Assembly: GCA_945892775.1 (NCBI GenBank) | Contig: CAMDDP010000001.1 | Coordinates: forward strand, 62,001-126,000 | Origin: Chitinophaga pinensis | GTDB taxonomy: Bacteria; Bacteroidota; Bacteroidia; Chitinophagales; UBA10324 | DNA length: 64,000 nt | Direction of reading: 5' to 3' | Shown: positions 9,667 through 18,877 of the stretch, piece by piece | How positions within the stretch are numbered: the first letter of the stretch is position 1 | How the letters are laid out: the number at the start of each line of letters is the position of its first letter | Notes under the pieces: model-generated | Told to the model about the DNA's origin: nothing | Database searches by the model: none | The model's input: only the letters and a program-made list of their open reading frames with translations | Position numbers and translations under genes: made by a program

Positions 9667-11606
9667 TGAAGAATTCAATAATCCTTTTAGTTTTTACTTT
9701 TTCACTTTCTATATTTTTTGTCACACTGAGTTCGTCGAAGTGTAGCGCACAGAATTGTCACAACTTGTTGAATGCTTCTAAAAGAGCACTGAAATATTAT
9801 TATGAGGGGAAAGATTTATTAGACGCTCAAAAAGATGTTGAGGCTATAAAACCATTTGAACAATCAGTTGCCGAGGACCCAATGTTTATTGATGCGTGGT
9901 TAATGTTGGGAGAATTGTATAATGAAACACATCAATATGAAAAAGCGATAACTGCATTTGAAACTTCATTTGCATTAAAACCTGATGCCAGATCTAGTTC
10001 CTATTATTTTGTAGCTGAGAGTTTTTGGAATCTGGATGATTATAAAAATACAATAGGGGCATTAAACAAATATTTATCATTTACTAATCTTCCACTAGAA
10101 TGGATTATGAATTCAAACCATATTCTTGCTAATGCAAAATTTGCAATGGAAGCAGTTAAAAATCCAGTTCCATTCAACCCAATAAATTTAGGGGATAGTA
10201 TTAATTCTAAATATCTTGATTTGTTTCCTTCGTTAACAGCTGATGAAAACACTTTGGTGTTTATGCGAAGAGATCCTTATGGAAAAGATTGGAATGAAGA
10301 TTTTTATATTTCATATTTCGTAAAAGATCATTGGACAAAAGCTCGAAATATGGGTGATGGTTTGAATTCGCTTTATCAGGACGGAGCAATGTCAATTACT
10401 AATAAGGGTAATGAAATGTACTTTGCGTCAGATCGAAAGGGAGGTTTTGGCAGTGTAGATATTTATTATTCACAAAGAAAAAATGGAAAGTGGTTGTTGC
10501 CTGTAAACCTTGGTGCGACCATCAATTCTGTTGCATGGGAAACGCAGCCAACTATTTCTGCTGATGGAAAGACCTTGTATTTCGTAAGTACGCGCCCTGG
10601 TGGATATGGTGGAAGTGATATATGGATGACTACTAAAAATTTAAAAGGGCATTGGAATTTTCCAATAAATTTGGGTTCAACCATTAATACAAAATACGAA
10701 GAGCAAACTCCTTTTATTCATTCCGATGGACAAACACTTTACTTCAGCAGTTTTGGTCATCCCGGAATGGGAAGTGCTGATATTTTTTATTCCAGAAAAG
10801 ATTCTTTAATAAAATGGACCAACCCAATAAATCTTGGTTATCCTATCAATACAAAGAATGAAGAAAATAGTTTTACCGTAAGTTTAGATGGAAAGCATGT
10901 TTATTATAGTAGTGAAAAAGGAAAAGAAAAAGGAGATCTTGATTTGTTTTATTTCGATTTGCCAGAAGGAGCCAGACCCATCCCGGTTACTTATTTGAAC
11001 GGAATTATTACCAATATTTTTTCAGGTGAATTTTTGAGTGCAGATGTTCAATTGATAAATTTGGAAACTGGAAATCTCATAAATAGTTTTATTTCTGATG
11101 CTTCAACAGGTGAATATTTAATATCAATCCCATCAGGAAAAAACTATGCTTTGAATGTTTCTAAGGGGGGGTTTCTATTTCACTCCGAAAATTTTTCATT
11201 AGCAGATCATAACCAGTCTAAACCTTTTCAACTAAATATTAAACTTCAACCAGTTAAAACAGGGGAGATTGTAGTGCTTAAAAATATTTTCTTTGAATCA
11301 AATTCTTTTGACTTGAAAAAAGAATCAACCATTGAGCTAGATAAATTAGCACAGTTATTAAAAGATAATGCTTCAATGAAAATTGAAATTGGCGGACATA
11401 CCGATAATATTGGCAATGACGATTCAAATCAAAAACTCTCTGAGAATCGTGCTAAAGCAGTAAATGATTACTTGCTGAAAGTTGGAATTATTGCTGCACG
11501 ATTGACTTATAAAGGGTATGGGAAAGTGAAACCTATTTCTTCAAATGATAATGAAGATGGTCGGGCACAAAATCGTCGTACAGAATTTACTGTTACCTCC
11601 ATGTAA
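9663..11606 (+). CDS. Exported TPR / beta-propeller / OmpA-domain protein (PorE-like)
   Basis: 647 residues: signal peptide about 1-30 (ending CSAQ), tetratricopeptide repeats about 34-130, a PD40/WD40-like propeller about 170-430 with repeated FASDRKGGFGSVDIYYS-type blades, a carboxypeptidase-regulatory-like domain about 445-525, and an OmpA peptidoglycan-binding domain at the C-terminus (GGHTDNIGNDDSN ... NRRTEF). This is the architecture of PorE, a peptidoglycan-linked T9SS component. The signal peptide has no obvious lipobox, unlike PorE itself, so it may be a paralogue with a related anchoring role. It is coupled to queE by a 4-base overlap. A second protein of the same layout is encoded at 36.3-38.3 kb. 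Confidence 0.85.
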   Translation: MMKNSIILLVFTFSLSIFFVTLSSSKCSAQNCHNLLNASKRALKYYYEGKDLLDAQKDVEAIKPFEQSVAEDPMFIDAWLMLGELYNETHQYEKAITAFETSFALKPDARSSSYYFVAESFWNLDDYKNTIGALNKYLSFTNLPLEWIMNSNHILANAKFAMEAVKNPVPFNPINLGDSINSKYLDLFPSLTADENTLVFMRRDPYGKDWNEDFYISYFVKDHWTKARNMGDGLNSLYQDGAMSITNKGNEMYFASDRKGGFGSVDIYYSQRKNGKWLLPVNLGATINSVAWETQPTISADGKTLYFVSTRPGGYGGSDIWMTTKNLKGHWNFPINLGSTINTKYEEQTPFIHSDGQTLYFSSFGHPGMGSADIFYSRKDSLIKWTNPINLGYPINTKNEENSFTVSLDGKHVYYSSEKGKEKGDLDLFYFDLPEGARPIPVTYLNGIITNIFSGEFLSADVQLINLETGNLINSFISDASTGEYLISIPSGKNYALNVSKGGFLFHSENFSLADHNQSKPFQLNIKLQPVKTGEIVVLKNIFFESNSFDLKKESTIELDKLAQLLKDNASMKIEIGGHTDNIGNDDSNQKLSENRAKAVNDYLLKVGIIAARLTYKGYGKVKPISSNDNEDGRAQNRRTEFTVTSM

Positions 11607-11610
11607 TATT

Positions 11611-12423
11611 TTATGAAATTGCTTTTCTGATTTTTAATAATTTTTCAAGAAGAGCTTCAATTAAATCTAAATTAAGCATATTGGTTCCATCTGATTTTGC
11701 AATGGATGGATTCGGATGAGTTTCAATAAATAAGCCATCAACTCCAACGGCAATTCCAGCTTTCGAAATAGTTTCAATGAACTCCGGTTTACCGCCTGTA
11801 ACCCCTGTTGCATTATTGGGTTGCTGAACCGAATGAGTGCAATCGAGTACAACTGGAACATTAAGTTTTTGCATATCAATAATATTTCGATAGTCAACTA
11901 CTAGATCAGAATAGCCAAAAGAGTTACCGCGTTCTGTTAAAAAAATATTTTTATTACCTGTTTCAGTACATTTATCAATTGCATGTTTCATTGAAGCGGC
12001 ATAAAGAAATTGGCCTTTCTTAATGTTAACCGCCTTTCCGGTTTTTGCTGCAGCAACAATCAAATCTGTTTGCCGACAAAGAAACGCTGGTATTTGTAGC
12101 ACATCAACAAACTCAGCTGCAATAGCAGCTTCATGGGCTTCATGTATGTCAGTAACGATTGGCACGTGCAGCTGATTGCGAACATCACCTAAAATTTTTA
12201 ATGCGACTTCATCACCAATCCCAGTGAATGAAGATGCTGATGAACGATTTGCTTTTCGGTACGATGATTTGAAGATGAATGGGATTTTTAATCGGGCACA
12301 AATTTCTTTCAGTTTTGTTGCTGTTTGAAAAATCATTTCTTCATTTTCAACTACACAGGGGCCTGCCATCAAAAAAAAGTTGTTGCTGTCTGTGAATTTT
12401 AATTGAGGTATGATCGGATACAT
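11611..12423 (-). CDS. kdsA: 3-deoxy-8-phosphooctulonate synthase
   Basis: Condenses phosphoenolpyruvate with arabinose 5-phosphate to Kdo 8-phosphate for the inner core of lipopolysaccharide. 270 residues. Signatures seen are AGPCVVEN (20-27), IFKSSYRKANRSS, QIPAFLCRQTDL, NIKKGQF and the C-terminal THPNPSIAKSDG. The cysteine at position 23 stands where the metal-dependent class has Cys and the E. coli-type metal-independent class has Asn, so a metal requirement is inferred. It converges on the OmpA-like gene with a 4-bp gap. Confidence 0.95.
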   Translation of the reverse strand: MYPIIPQLKFTDSNNFFLMAGPCVVENEEMIFQTATKLKEICARLKIPFIFKSSYRKANRSSASSFTGIGDEVALKILGDVRNQLHVPIVTDIHEAHEAAIAAEFVDVLQIPAFLCRQTDLIVAAAKTGKAVNIKKGQFLYAASMKHAIDKCTETGNKNIFLTERGNSFGYSDLVVDYRNIIDMQKLNVPVVLDCTHSVQQPNNATGVTGGKPEFIETISKAGIAVGVDGLFIETHPNPSIAKSDGTNMLNLDLIEALLEKLLKIRKAIS

Positions 12424-12465
12424 TTAATTTTTGATTTGAAATTAATCTGCGGTTAAAGATATTTA

Positions 12466-12537
12466 TTACAAAGAGATAGTATCTCCAATTTTCTCTAACC
12501 AATTTTCTTTGAGGTTTTGTTTAAATTCATCAATCAT
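12466..12537 (-). other. Possible 23-codon peptide or duplicated gene tail after rarA
   Basis: In the 125-bp gap between rarA and kdsA, a minus-strand frame runs ATG to TAA and reads MIDEFKQNLKENWLEKIGD and four more residues. LKENWLEKIG resembles the last residues of RarA just upstream (LKKNWKEKYGY). It may be a leftover of a tail duplication, a small peptide, or chance. Confidence 0.2.
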
Positions 12538-12548
12538 TTTTTAGTTTT

Positions 12549-13814
12549 TCAGTATCCGTATTTCTCTTTCCAATTTTTTTTCAACGATTCTCTCATTTCA
12601 TTTTCTTTTGCATTATTTCCTGGTTCAAAAAACTTTGTTCCATGAATCTGCTCGGGAAGGTATTCGAGAGTCACAAAATTACCTGAATGCGAATGTGCGT
12701 AATCATAATCTTTTCCGTAATCCAATTCCCTCATCAGTTTGGTTGGCGCATTTCGTAAATGCAATGGCACTGAAAGGTCACCTGTTTTTCTTATCAACGA
12801 AATTGCATCTTCAATGGCCATGTAAGCGGCATTACTTTTTGGTGAGCAAGAGAGATACACAACCGTTTGTGAAAGAATAATTCTGCACTCAGGATAACCG
12901 ATTGAATTCACTGCCTGAAAACAGGAGTTCGCCAACACCAGTGCAGTTGGATTTGCATTGCCAATGTCTTCACTTGCGAGAATCAACATTCGTCGTGCTA
13001 TGAACAATGGGTCTTCGCCACCTTCAATCATTCTTGCTAAATAATATACAGCAGCATTTGGATCAGAACCACGTATTGATTTGATGAATGCAGAAATAAT
13101 ATCGTAGTGTTGTTCACCGCTCTTGTCGTAAAGCGCTATTTTCTTATTTAGTGATCTTGTTACTGAATCATTTGTAATGATGATTTCTTTTTCGTCGGAA
13201 GTATTTATCACCAACTCAAAAAGATTTAATAATTTTCTTGCATCACCTCCTGAAAGTCTTAAAAGTGCTTCCTCTTCTTTGATGGATATTTTTTTTTCTT
13301 TTAGCCATTCATCTTTTTTTATTGCATAGGCAAGCAGGTTTAACAGATCTTGCTTCTCTAATGGTTTCAATATAAAAACTTGACAACGTGATAGCAATGC
13401 CGAGATAACTTCGAACGAAGGATTTTCAGTAGTGGCACCAATTAAAGTGATGATTCCTTTTTCGACTGCACCAAGTAGCGAATCTTGTTGTGATTTACTG
13501 AAACGATGAATTTCATCAATGAATAAAATTGCTTTTCCTTTTTGCTTTGCCTGTTCAATTACTTCACGAATATCTTTTACTCCAGAGTTAATGGCACTCA
13601 ATGAAAAAAATGGAAATGATGTTTGTTCGGCTATCATTTGTGCAAGAGTGGTTTTACCCACGCCTGGTGGCCCCCAAAAAATCATAGAGGGTATTACTCC
13701 TTTTTCAATGAGAGTTCGTAATGCGTTTCCTTCACCAACAAGATGTTTTTGACCAACCAATTCGGTCCATGTCTGCGGACGAACCCTTTCTGCAAGTGGA
13801 ATATTTAAATCCAT
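12549..13814 (-). CDS. rarA: Replication-associated recombination protein A (RarA/MgsA)
   Basis: AAA+ ATPase that acts at stalled replication forks and unwinds DNA ends; homologue of eukaryotic WRNIP1. 421 residues. Walker A GPPGVGKTT and Walker [11 protein letters not shown] lie in the N-terminal third, with the sensor 1 stretch TLIGATTENPSFE and IALLSRCQVF-like arginine region after it. The C-terminal tetramerisation domain contains GGEDPLFIARRMLILASEDIG, a RarA hallmark that distinguishes it from clamp loaders. It starts 34 bp from the divergent pyrD gene. Confidence 0.95.
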   Translation of the reverse strand: MDLNIPLAERVRPQTWTELVGQKHLVGEGNALRTLIEKGVIPSMIFWGPPGVGKTTLAQMIAEQTSFPFFSLSAINSGVKDIREVIEQAKQKGKAILFIDEIHRFSKSQQDSLLGAVEKGIITLIGATTENPSFEVISALLSRCQVFILKPLEKQDLLNLLAYAIKKDEWLKEKKISIKEEEALLRLSGGDARKLLNLFELVINTSDEKEIIITNDSVTRSLNKKIALYDKSGEQHYDIISAFIKSIRGSDPNAAVYYLARMIEGGEDPLFIARRMLILASEDIGNANPTALVLANSCFQAVNSIGYPECRIILSQTVVYLSCSPKSNAAYMAIEDAISLIRKTGDLSVPLHLRNAPTKLMRELDYGKDYDYAHSHSGNFVTLEYLPEQIHGTKFFEPGNNAKENEMRESLKKNWKEKYGY

Positions 13815-13848
13815 ATCCGCAAAGTAATTATTTTGTGAGCCAATAATT

Positions 13849-14904
13849 ATGATTTACAAAACATTTATTAAACCCCTGCTTTTTAACCTCTCTGCTGAAA
13901 ATGCACATCACTTAACTACCGTGATGATGAGAAAGTCACCTGTTAGATGGTCATTAGAAAAATTGTGTTCTTATCATAACTCTTCATTGGAGAAGGAAGT
14001 AATGGGATTAAAATTTCCGAACCAGGTCGGTCTTGCTGCTGGTTTTGATAAAAATGGATTTTACCTAAGAGAAATGCAGGCGCTTGGCTTTGGTTTTGTT
14101 GAAATAGGAACTGTAACTCCATTACCACAACCAGGAAACGTAGAACCAAGATTATTTCGATTGCCTTTTGACGAAGCGCTCATTAACAGAATGGGATTTA
14201 ATAATTATGGTGTTGAGGTAGCAGGTGCAAGGATTCTTGCTGCGAGAAAAATTCTTGGCGAAAACACCAACAATGGAGGAAGAATGATAATAGGGGGTAA
14301 CATTGGAAAAAACAAAATCACTCCGAATGAAAAGGCCGTTAATGATTACATCATCGGATTTGAAAAGTTGTTTGATGCAGTTGATTATTTTGTTGTGAAT
14401 GTGAGTTCTCCAAACACCCCAAACCTTCGTGAGTTGCAGGAAGAAAAACCATTGAGAGAAATTTTATCAGAAATTCAGAAAAGAAATTCACAAAAGGAGA
14501 AAGCTAAACCATTACTTTTAAAAATTGCTCCGGATTTAAGTTTCGAGCAAATTGATTTGATAATCAGGATTTGTATTGACAATAAACTGATGGGGATTGT
14601 TGCAACAAACACAACCATTTCACGAGATGGATTAAAAACTTCATCTGAAAAATTAAATTCAATTGGTTCCGGCGGTTTGAGCGGAAAGCCATTGCAAAAA
14701 AAATCGATAGAAATTATTCAACACATTGCGAAACATACAGGGGGGGAACTAGCAATTATGGGAGTTGGAGGCATTCATACACCTGACGATGCAATTAGAA
14801 TGCTGGATGCCGGTGCAGATTTGATTCAACTTTATACAGGATTGATTTATGAAGGACCTTTAGTCGTAAAGAATATTTTAAAGAGGCTTTCTTCTATCCA
14901 TTAA
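13849..14904 (+). CDS. pyrD: Dihydroorotate dehydrogenase (quinone), class 2
   Basis: Oxidises dihydroorotate to orotate in pyrimidine synthesis, passing electrons to the quinone pool at the inner membrane. 351 residues. The N-terminal helix segment (FIKPLLFNLSAENAHHLT) is the membrane-associating extension of class 2 enzymes. The FMN site VGLAAGFDKNG and the active-site loop NVSSPNTPNLRELQ, with the class 2 catalytic serine, are intact, as is GVGGIHTPDDA near the end. The last 11 bases overlap the end of the convergent DUF4159 gene. A quinone-dependent enzyme fits the menaquinone methyltransferase at 18.8 kb. Confidence 0.97.
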   Translation: MIYKTFIKPLLFNLSAENAHHLTTVMMRKSPVRWSLEKLCSYHNSSLEKEVMGLKFPNQVGLAAGFDKNGFYLREMQALGFGFVEIGTVTPLPQPGNVEPRLFRLPFDEALINRMGFNNYGVEVAGARILAARKILGENTNNGGRMIIGGNIGKNKITPNEKAVNDYIIGFEKLFDAVDYFVVNVSSPNTPNLRELQEEKPLREILSEIQKRNSQKEKAKPLLLKIAPDLSFEQIDLIIRICIDNKLMGIVATNTTISRDGLKTSSEKLNSIGSGGLSGKPLQKKSIEIIQHIAKHTGGELAIMGVGGIHTPDDAIRMLDAGADLIQLYTGLIYEGPLVVKNILKRLSSIH

Positions 14905-15556
14905 TTCCAAATACAAACTGAATAACATTCGAGCCCATTTGTAATGCTTTGGTGCGAAGTTCAGCTGTGTCGTTGTGTACATCGTCCCAGCCATCGCCAA
15001 GGTCGCATTCGAAATTGTAAAAGGCAACCAAACGGCCTTCGTAAATTAAACCGAAACCTTGCGGAATTTTTTCATCGTGTTCGTGAACTTTCGGCAAGCC
15101 GTTCGGGAAATTATATTTCTGATGATAAATTGAATGAGAAAAAGGTAGTTCTACAAAATCTAATTCTGGAAAAACTTTTTTCATTTCCTTTCTGATAAAT
15201 GGATCTATTCCAAAATCATCATTGATAAAAAGGAATCCACCACCTGAGAGGTAAGTGCGAAGGTTTTGTGCATCTTCTAAACTGAAAACAACATTGCCGT
15301 GCCCGGTCATGTAAACAAACGGATAATTAAAAATATCAGGACTTCCGGGTTCAACTGTTGCATATTCTTCATTGAGATTTGTACCAATGTTCTGATTGCA
15401 GAACCGTGCAAGATTCCGAAGTGAATGGACATCATTGTACCAATCCCCACCACCACTGTATTTCATTAATGCCAATTGAATAGTTGGAGCGGGAGCAAAC
15501 GCGGCGAATGAAATTCCACCAATAACCAAAGAGAGAAGAAAGATTTTTAGTTTCAT
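14894..15556 (-). CDS. Exported DUF4159 domain protein
   Basis: 220 residues with a signal peptide (MKLKIFLLSLVIGGISFAAFA). The rest is one DUF4159 domain: LMKYSGGGDWYNDVHSLRNL, FNYPFVYMTGHGNVVFS, then LRTYLSGGGFLFINDDFG. The family is related in fold to class I glutamine-amidotransferase-like/ThuA domains and its biochemical role is not known. Start and stop are both shared with neighbours: four bases of overlap with rsmE upstream and 11 bases of tail-to-tail overlap with pyrD. Confidence 0.85.
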   Translation of the reverse strand: MKLKIFLLSLVIGGISFAAFAPAPTIQLALMKYSGGGDWYNDVHSLRNLARFCNQNIGTNLNEEYATVEPGSPDIFNYPFVYMTGHGNVVFSLEDAQNLRTYLSGGGFLFINDDFGIDPFIRKEMKKVFPELDFVELPFSHSIYHQKYNFPNGLPKVHEHDEKIPQGFGLIYEGRLVAFYNFECDLGDGWDDVHNDTAELRTKALQMGSNVIQFVFGING

Positions 15557-16257
15557 TGATTCAGTGAATTTAGTTGAACAATTGCAACCAGGGCAGCAGT
15601 CTCAGTTCTCAATCTATTATTGCCAAGAATCACTTCTTTAAATCCCGCATCGATAGCTTCTTTCAATTCATCGCTTGAAAAATCTCCTTCAGGACCAATT
15701 AAAATTGTTGAATCATTTCCTTTTTGAAAAACTGACGAAAGCTGAGTTTTATTTTTTCCGAGATGACAAATGAATTTTTGATTAAAGATTTTAGAATAAG
15801 TAATTAGAAATTTTTTGAAAGAAATTATTTCGTTCAATTTGGGTAATGTTGCTCTCTTACTTTGTTTCATGGCGCTTACACAGATGCGATTCAATCTTTC
15901 CATGTTGATTTTTCTTCTTTCGCTGTGGGCACATTCAATAAATGAAATTTCATAAAAGCCAATTTCAACGGCTTTTTCTATTAGCCATTCAATGCGTTCA
16001 ATGTTCTTTGTTGGGGCAATTGCAATGTGAATTTTGGCTGAAATATTATTTTCCTCCGACCATTTCTTTATCACTTCAAAACCACAATGCGACTTATGAG
16101 CGGAAATAATTTTTGCTGTATAAAAACTTCCTATGCCATCAATCAAAGTGATTTCATCACTTTCAACATGACGAAGAACTTTAATACAGTGATAAGATTC
16201 TTCTTCACTAAGTATTAAAATTCCATTGATTATTTCAGGGCAAAAGAATAATTCCAT
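15553..16257 (-). CDS. rsmE: 16S rRNA (uracil-1498-N3)-methyltransferase
   Basis: SPOUT-class enzyme that methylates U1498 in the decoding region of 16S rRNA. 234 residues with an N-terminal PUA-like part and a C-terminal knot. The S-adenosylmethionine site ILIGPEGDFSSDE and the knot strand VILGNNRLRTETAALVAI are diagnostic, as is MKQSKRATLP in the middle. The stop overlaps the DUF4159 start by four bases, so these two are co-translated despite unrelated roles. Confidence 0.95.
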   Translation of the reverse strand: MELFFCPEIINGILILSEEESYHCIKVLRHVESDEITLIDGIGSFYTAKIISAHKSHCGFEVIKKWSEENNISAKIHIAIAPTKNIERIEWLIEKAVEIGFYEISFIECAHSERRKINMERLNRICVSAMKQSKRATLPKLNEIISFKKFLITYSKIFNQKFICHLGKNKTQLSSVFQKGNDSTILIGPEGDFSSDELKEAIDAGFKEVILGNNRLRTETAALVAIVQLNSLNQ

Positions 16258-16356
16258 AACAATTACCTTGCAAGGATACTTTAAAGAATGAACTCTTAAA
16301 ACAAATAAAATATCAGCAGGCTATAAAAATGAGTTTTATTTTTAAAAAATTAAATA

Positions 16357-17379
16357 TTAAAACTGTTTTATTGGAACATAAATATCTGTTTCCCATTTAG
16401 CAGTATCAAGTTCAATTCCGGGGTCAGTAACATAAACTTCCCAGCTATTTCCATTGAGTATTTTATTGTTTAAAGTAATCCATTTGTTTATAGCTTCATA
16501 AGCTCCTTTTGTTTTATCATAACTTCCAAAATATTTTAAAAGTGCAACCTCCCCTGAATAAGTGTTTTTAGCAGTAATTCTTCCTGACGAATTTCCGAGT
16601 TTGTCAGTTGGAATTCCTGCTTCCCATTGATACTTGTCATCTTCTGTTTTAATCATAATTCCAAAAGGCATTCCAAGCATTTTTATTTTGCTTTTTTTAA
16701 TGTGTTCAATAATTTCTTTGTACATGATACTATACTTTTTGCCTATTGAATCAATGTCTTTTCTATTTGCAGAATCAAGAATTGTGAGGCAAGGCATTGC
16801 AATTACTGATGTGGTATCAATCGTATAAACTACTTCAATAATTTTAGGCATGGCTGCGATCACACGGTCAATATTTTTTAATCCTTTGACAAAATCGACA
16901 CCTAACATTTTATCCATAAACAATCCAAAAAATTTTGCAAAAGGGTTCATTCCCATATCCGTGTCCATCGACCAAATCAGATTAGTATAGTCTTTATTAA
17001 GTTCCATTCTAAACTCGGCATTCTCTGCTCCATTTCTCATAAAATCCATTTTTGTTTGTATAAATGAAAAAGGAATGCTTTGCAAAATTTTAATGCTTCC
17101 AGTTTCTATATTCTTGTTTTTAGAAGCCCATGTATAATAGGCACCTACTCCAATTGAAGTGTCGCTATATGTAATTTGTATAGTTGTATCTACTTGATTC
17201 CATGGCGACCATGAGTTCCATTTTCTTAAATCATTGATTAATGAAAATACAATTTCTGGTTTTGCTTTAATCAGTATTGATCTTTCAATATGAATTTTTG
17301 CTGGAAGGAAAAATGAAATGATTAATAGAAGAGTTAAAAGGGCTAAAAATCCAATGCCTATATGTTTAAGTGTTTTCAT
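16357..17379 (-). CDS. SRPBCC-domain protein with GyrI-like C-terminal domain
   Basis: 340 residues. The N-terminus (MKTLKHIGIGFLALLTLLLI) is a single membrane anchor or uncleaved signal. Residues about 30-170 form a START/SRPBCC fold (ERSILIKAKPEIVFSLINDLRKW, then WSPW), a family that binds hydrophobic small molecules. Residues about 185-340 resemble the effector-binding GyrI/AraC C-terminal domain (WEAGIPTDK; GSYDKTKGAYEAINKWI). The combination occurs in many Bacteroidota as an uncharacterised envelope protein. The gene is transcribed alone, with a 220-bp AT-rich gap before the divergent lipoprotein gene in which I see no confident promoter. Confidence 0.75.
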   Translation of the reverse strand: MKTLKHIGIGFLALLTLLLIISFFLPAKIHIERSILIKAKPEIVFSLINDLRKWNSWSPWNQVDTTIQITYSDTSIGVGAYYTWASKNKNIETGSIKILQSIPFSFIQTKMDFMRNGAENAEFRMELNKDYTNLIWSMDTDMGMNPFAKFFGLFMDKMLGVDFVKGLKNIDRVIAAMPKIIEVVYTIDTTSVIAMPCLTILDSANRKDIDSIGKKYSIMYKEIIEHIKKSKIKMLGMPFGIMIKTEDDKYQWEAGIPTDKLGNSSGRITAKNTYSGEVALLKYFGSYDKTKGAYEAINKWITLNNKILNGNSWEVYVTDPGIELDTAKWETDIYVPIKQF

Positions 17380-17599
17380 TAAGATTTACTTTGTGACCGA
17401 AAAATAACTTTTATTTTAAATGATTAAAACAGATTTGATTATTATTATTTACAAAATAAAACATCCTGCCTATTAATTTTTGCGTTACATTTTTTTTCAA
17501 AGGCAAATTGATATTCGTACTTATATCAAATTAAAAGAAGAGTTAATTTAGAAGAGTTATTTTTAGCGTCACTAACTATAAAAATTACAATTAAAATTC

Positions 17600-18127
17600 A
17601 TGAGAAATTTATTAGTTATTCTAACGGCCATATTGGTACTAACTGCAAGTTCTTGTAGTAAAAAAGAAAAATTATCAGAACAAATTAATAAACAACTTGA
17701 TAGTATTACACACTCATTGGTATTGAGTGTCAATCCCAAGCAACTCGACCGTTTGACAATTAGTATTAATGATTTTATTATAGAATATCCATCCGACAGT
17801 CTTTCTTCTAAGTATTTATTTGAATTAGCACGAGTAAATCAAAGTCGCGGAGCTTATAAAGAATCAATAGCTGCGCTTGATAGGATTTTAAAAGATTTTC
17901 CAATGGCGAAGGAGAGAGGAGTTAGTGTTTTTATGGAAGGATTTATTTATGCTAATCTTCTACATGATTTACCCAAAGCCAAAGAAAAATATGAATCGTA
18001 TTTGAGTATATATTCTGGACAAAATGATAAAATGGTGCGTGATGCCAAATTGGAATTAGAAAATTTAGGAAAATCAGCCGAAGAAATTTTTAAACAAATT
18101 CAGGCGAATGCCGATTCATTAAAATAA
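17600..18127 (+). CDS. TPR-type lipoprotein
   Basis: 175 residues. A lipoprotein signal ends in LTASSC, with the lipidated cysteine at about residue 19, followed by SKKEKL. Residues about 45-160 are helical repeats of TPR/BamD-like type (FELARVNQSRGAYKESIAAL; FMEGFIYANLLHDLPKAKEK). It probably sits on the periplasmic face of an envelope membrane and mediates protein contacts; nothing more specific can be said. It converges on porT with a 15-bp gap. Confidence 0.72.
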   Translation: MRNLLVILTAILVLTASSCSKKEKLSEQINKQLDSITHSLVLSVNPKQLDRLTISINDFIIEYPSDSLSSKYLFELARVNQSRGAYKESIAALDRILKDFPMAKERGVSVFMEGFIYANLLHDLPKAKEKYESYLSIYSGQNDKMVRDAKLELENLGKSAEEIFKQIQANADSLK

Positions 18128-18142
18128 AGCGACAAGGGAACT

Positions 18143-18877
18143 CTATCCTTCTAAATGGATGGTAAAAAGAAAAGTTCGTGTTCGCAATCGACTTAATATT
18201 GAAGAATATATAAGTAAATCATCATTCTGCAGCACATTTGTCAGACCATAAGATATTTTTATTTCTGGGGCAATAATTGCCATTGGCATATGTAATTCAA
18301 TTCCTATTCCATATTCAAAAAGATAATCATCTTGTTTTACTTTAATTAAATTTTCAGCACGACGAGCGGTTGCATTTGATTGCATATCAATACTATATTT
18401 TAGTCCTGCAATGGCGTACATTCTTGTGTTCTTGTATGGTTTTGATTTGTATTTTAATAAGAATGGAAATTCAAGATACACGCTTTCAATTGTTTTTACA
18501 ACAGGTAATGTGCTGTCTTTTTGTGTGTACTTAATACTTTTTTCTCCAAATGATAAAGCGGGAATTAATCGTAAGTCAAAGTATTTTCCAATGTGATAAT
18601 CGGTTACAATTCCTAAATTAAATCCTGGTCCTTTTATTGTTTTAACATTCAAAATATTTTTTTGAACGATAAAATTTGAGTCTAATGTGATTTTATAATC
18701 GCTTTTATTATATCCAATTGCAACACCAAAATGGAATTTGCGTGACATGTTTTGGTCATCATGTTCCATTATAGAATACTGGGCACTTACTTTCATTATT
18801 GCCGTAAGTGAAAGACACAGAATTATTATTTGTATCCTGTATATAAAGTGGCGATGCCGAATGATAGGGTTTTCCAT
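18143..18877 (-). CDS. porT: Type IX secretion outer-membrane barrel protein PorT
   Basis: Outer-membrane beta-barrel needed for type IX secretion of surface proteins. 244 residues: signal peptide ending MKVSA before QYS, then barrel strands FHFGVAIGYNKSDYKI, GPGFNLGIVTDYHIGKYFDL, LEFPFLLKYKSK and FEYGIGIELHMP. The KGPGFNLGIV and SVYLEFPFLLKYK blocks match what I know of PorT/SprT, and position directly after ubiE/menG is the usual setting in Bacteroidota. The start overlaps the end of menG by 52 bases, a longer overlap than usual, so a later start is conceivable, but the signal peptide supports this one. Four T9SS-type cargo proteins are encoded in the same window. Confidence 0.82.
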   Translation of the reverse strand: MENPIIRHRHFIYRIQIIILCLSLTAIMKVSAQYSIMEHDDQNMSRKFHFGVAIGYNKSDYKITLDSNFIVQKNILNVKTIKGPGFNLGIVTDYHIGKYFDLRLIPALSFGEKSIKYTQKDSTLPVVKTIESVYLEFPFLLKYKSKPYKNTRMYAIAGLKYSIDMQSNATARRAENLIKVKQDDYLFEYGIGIELHMPMAIIAPEIKISYGLTNVLQNDDLLIYSSILSRLRTRTFLFTIHLEG

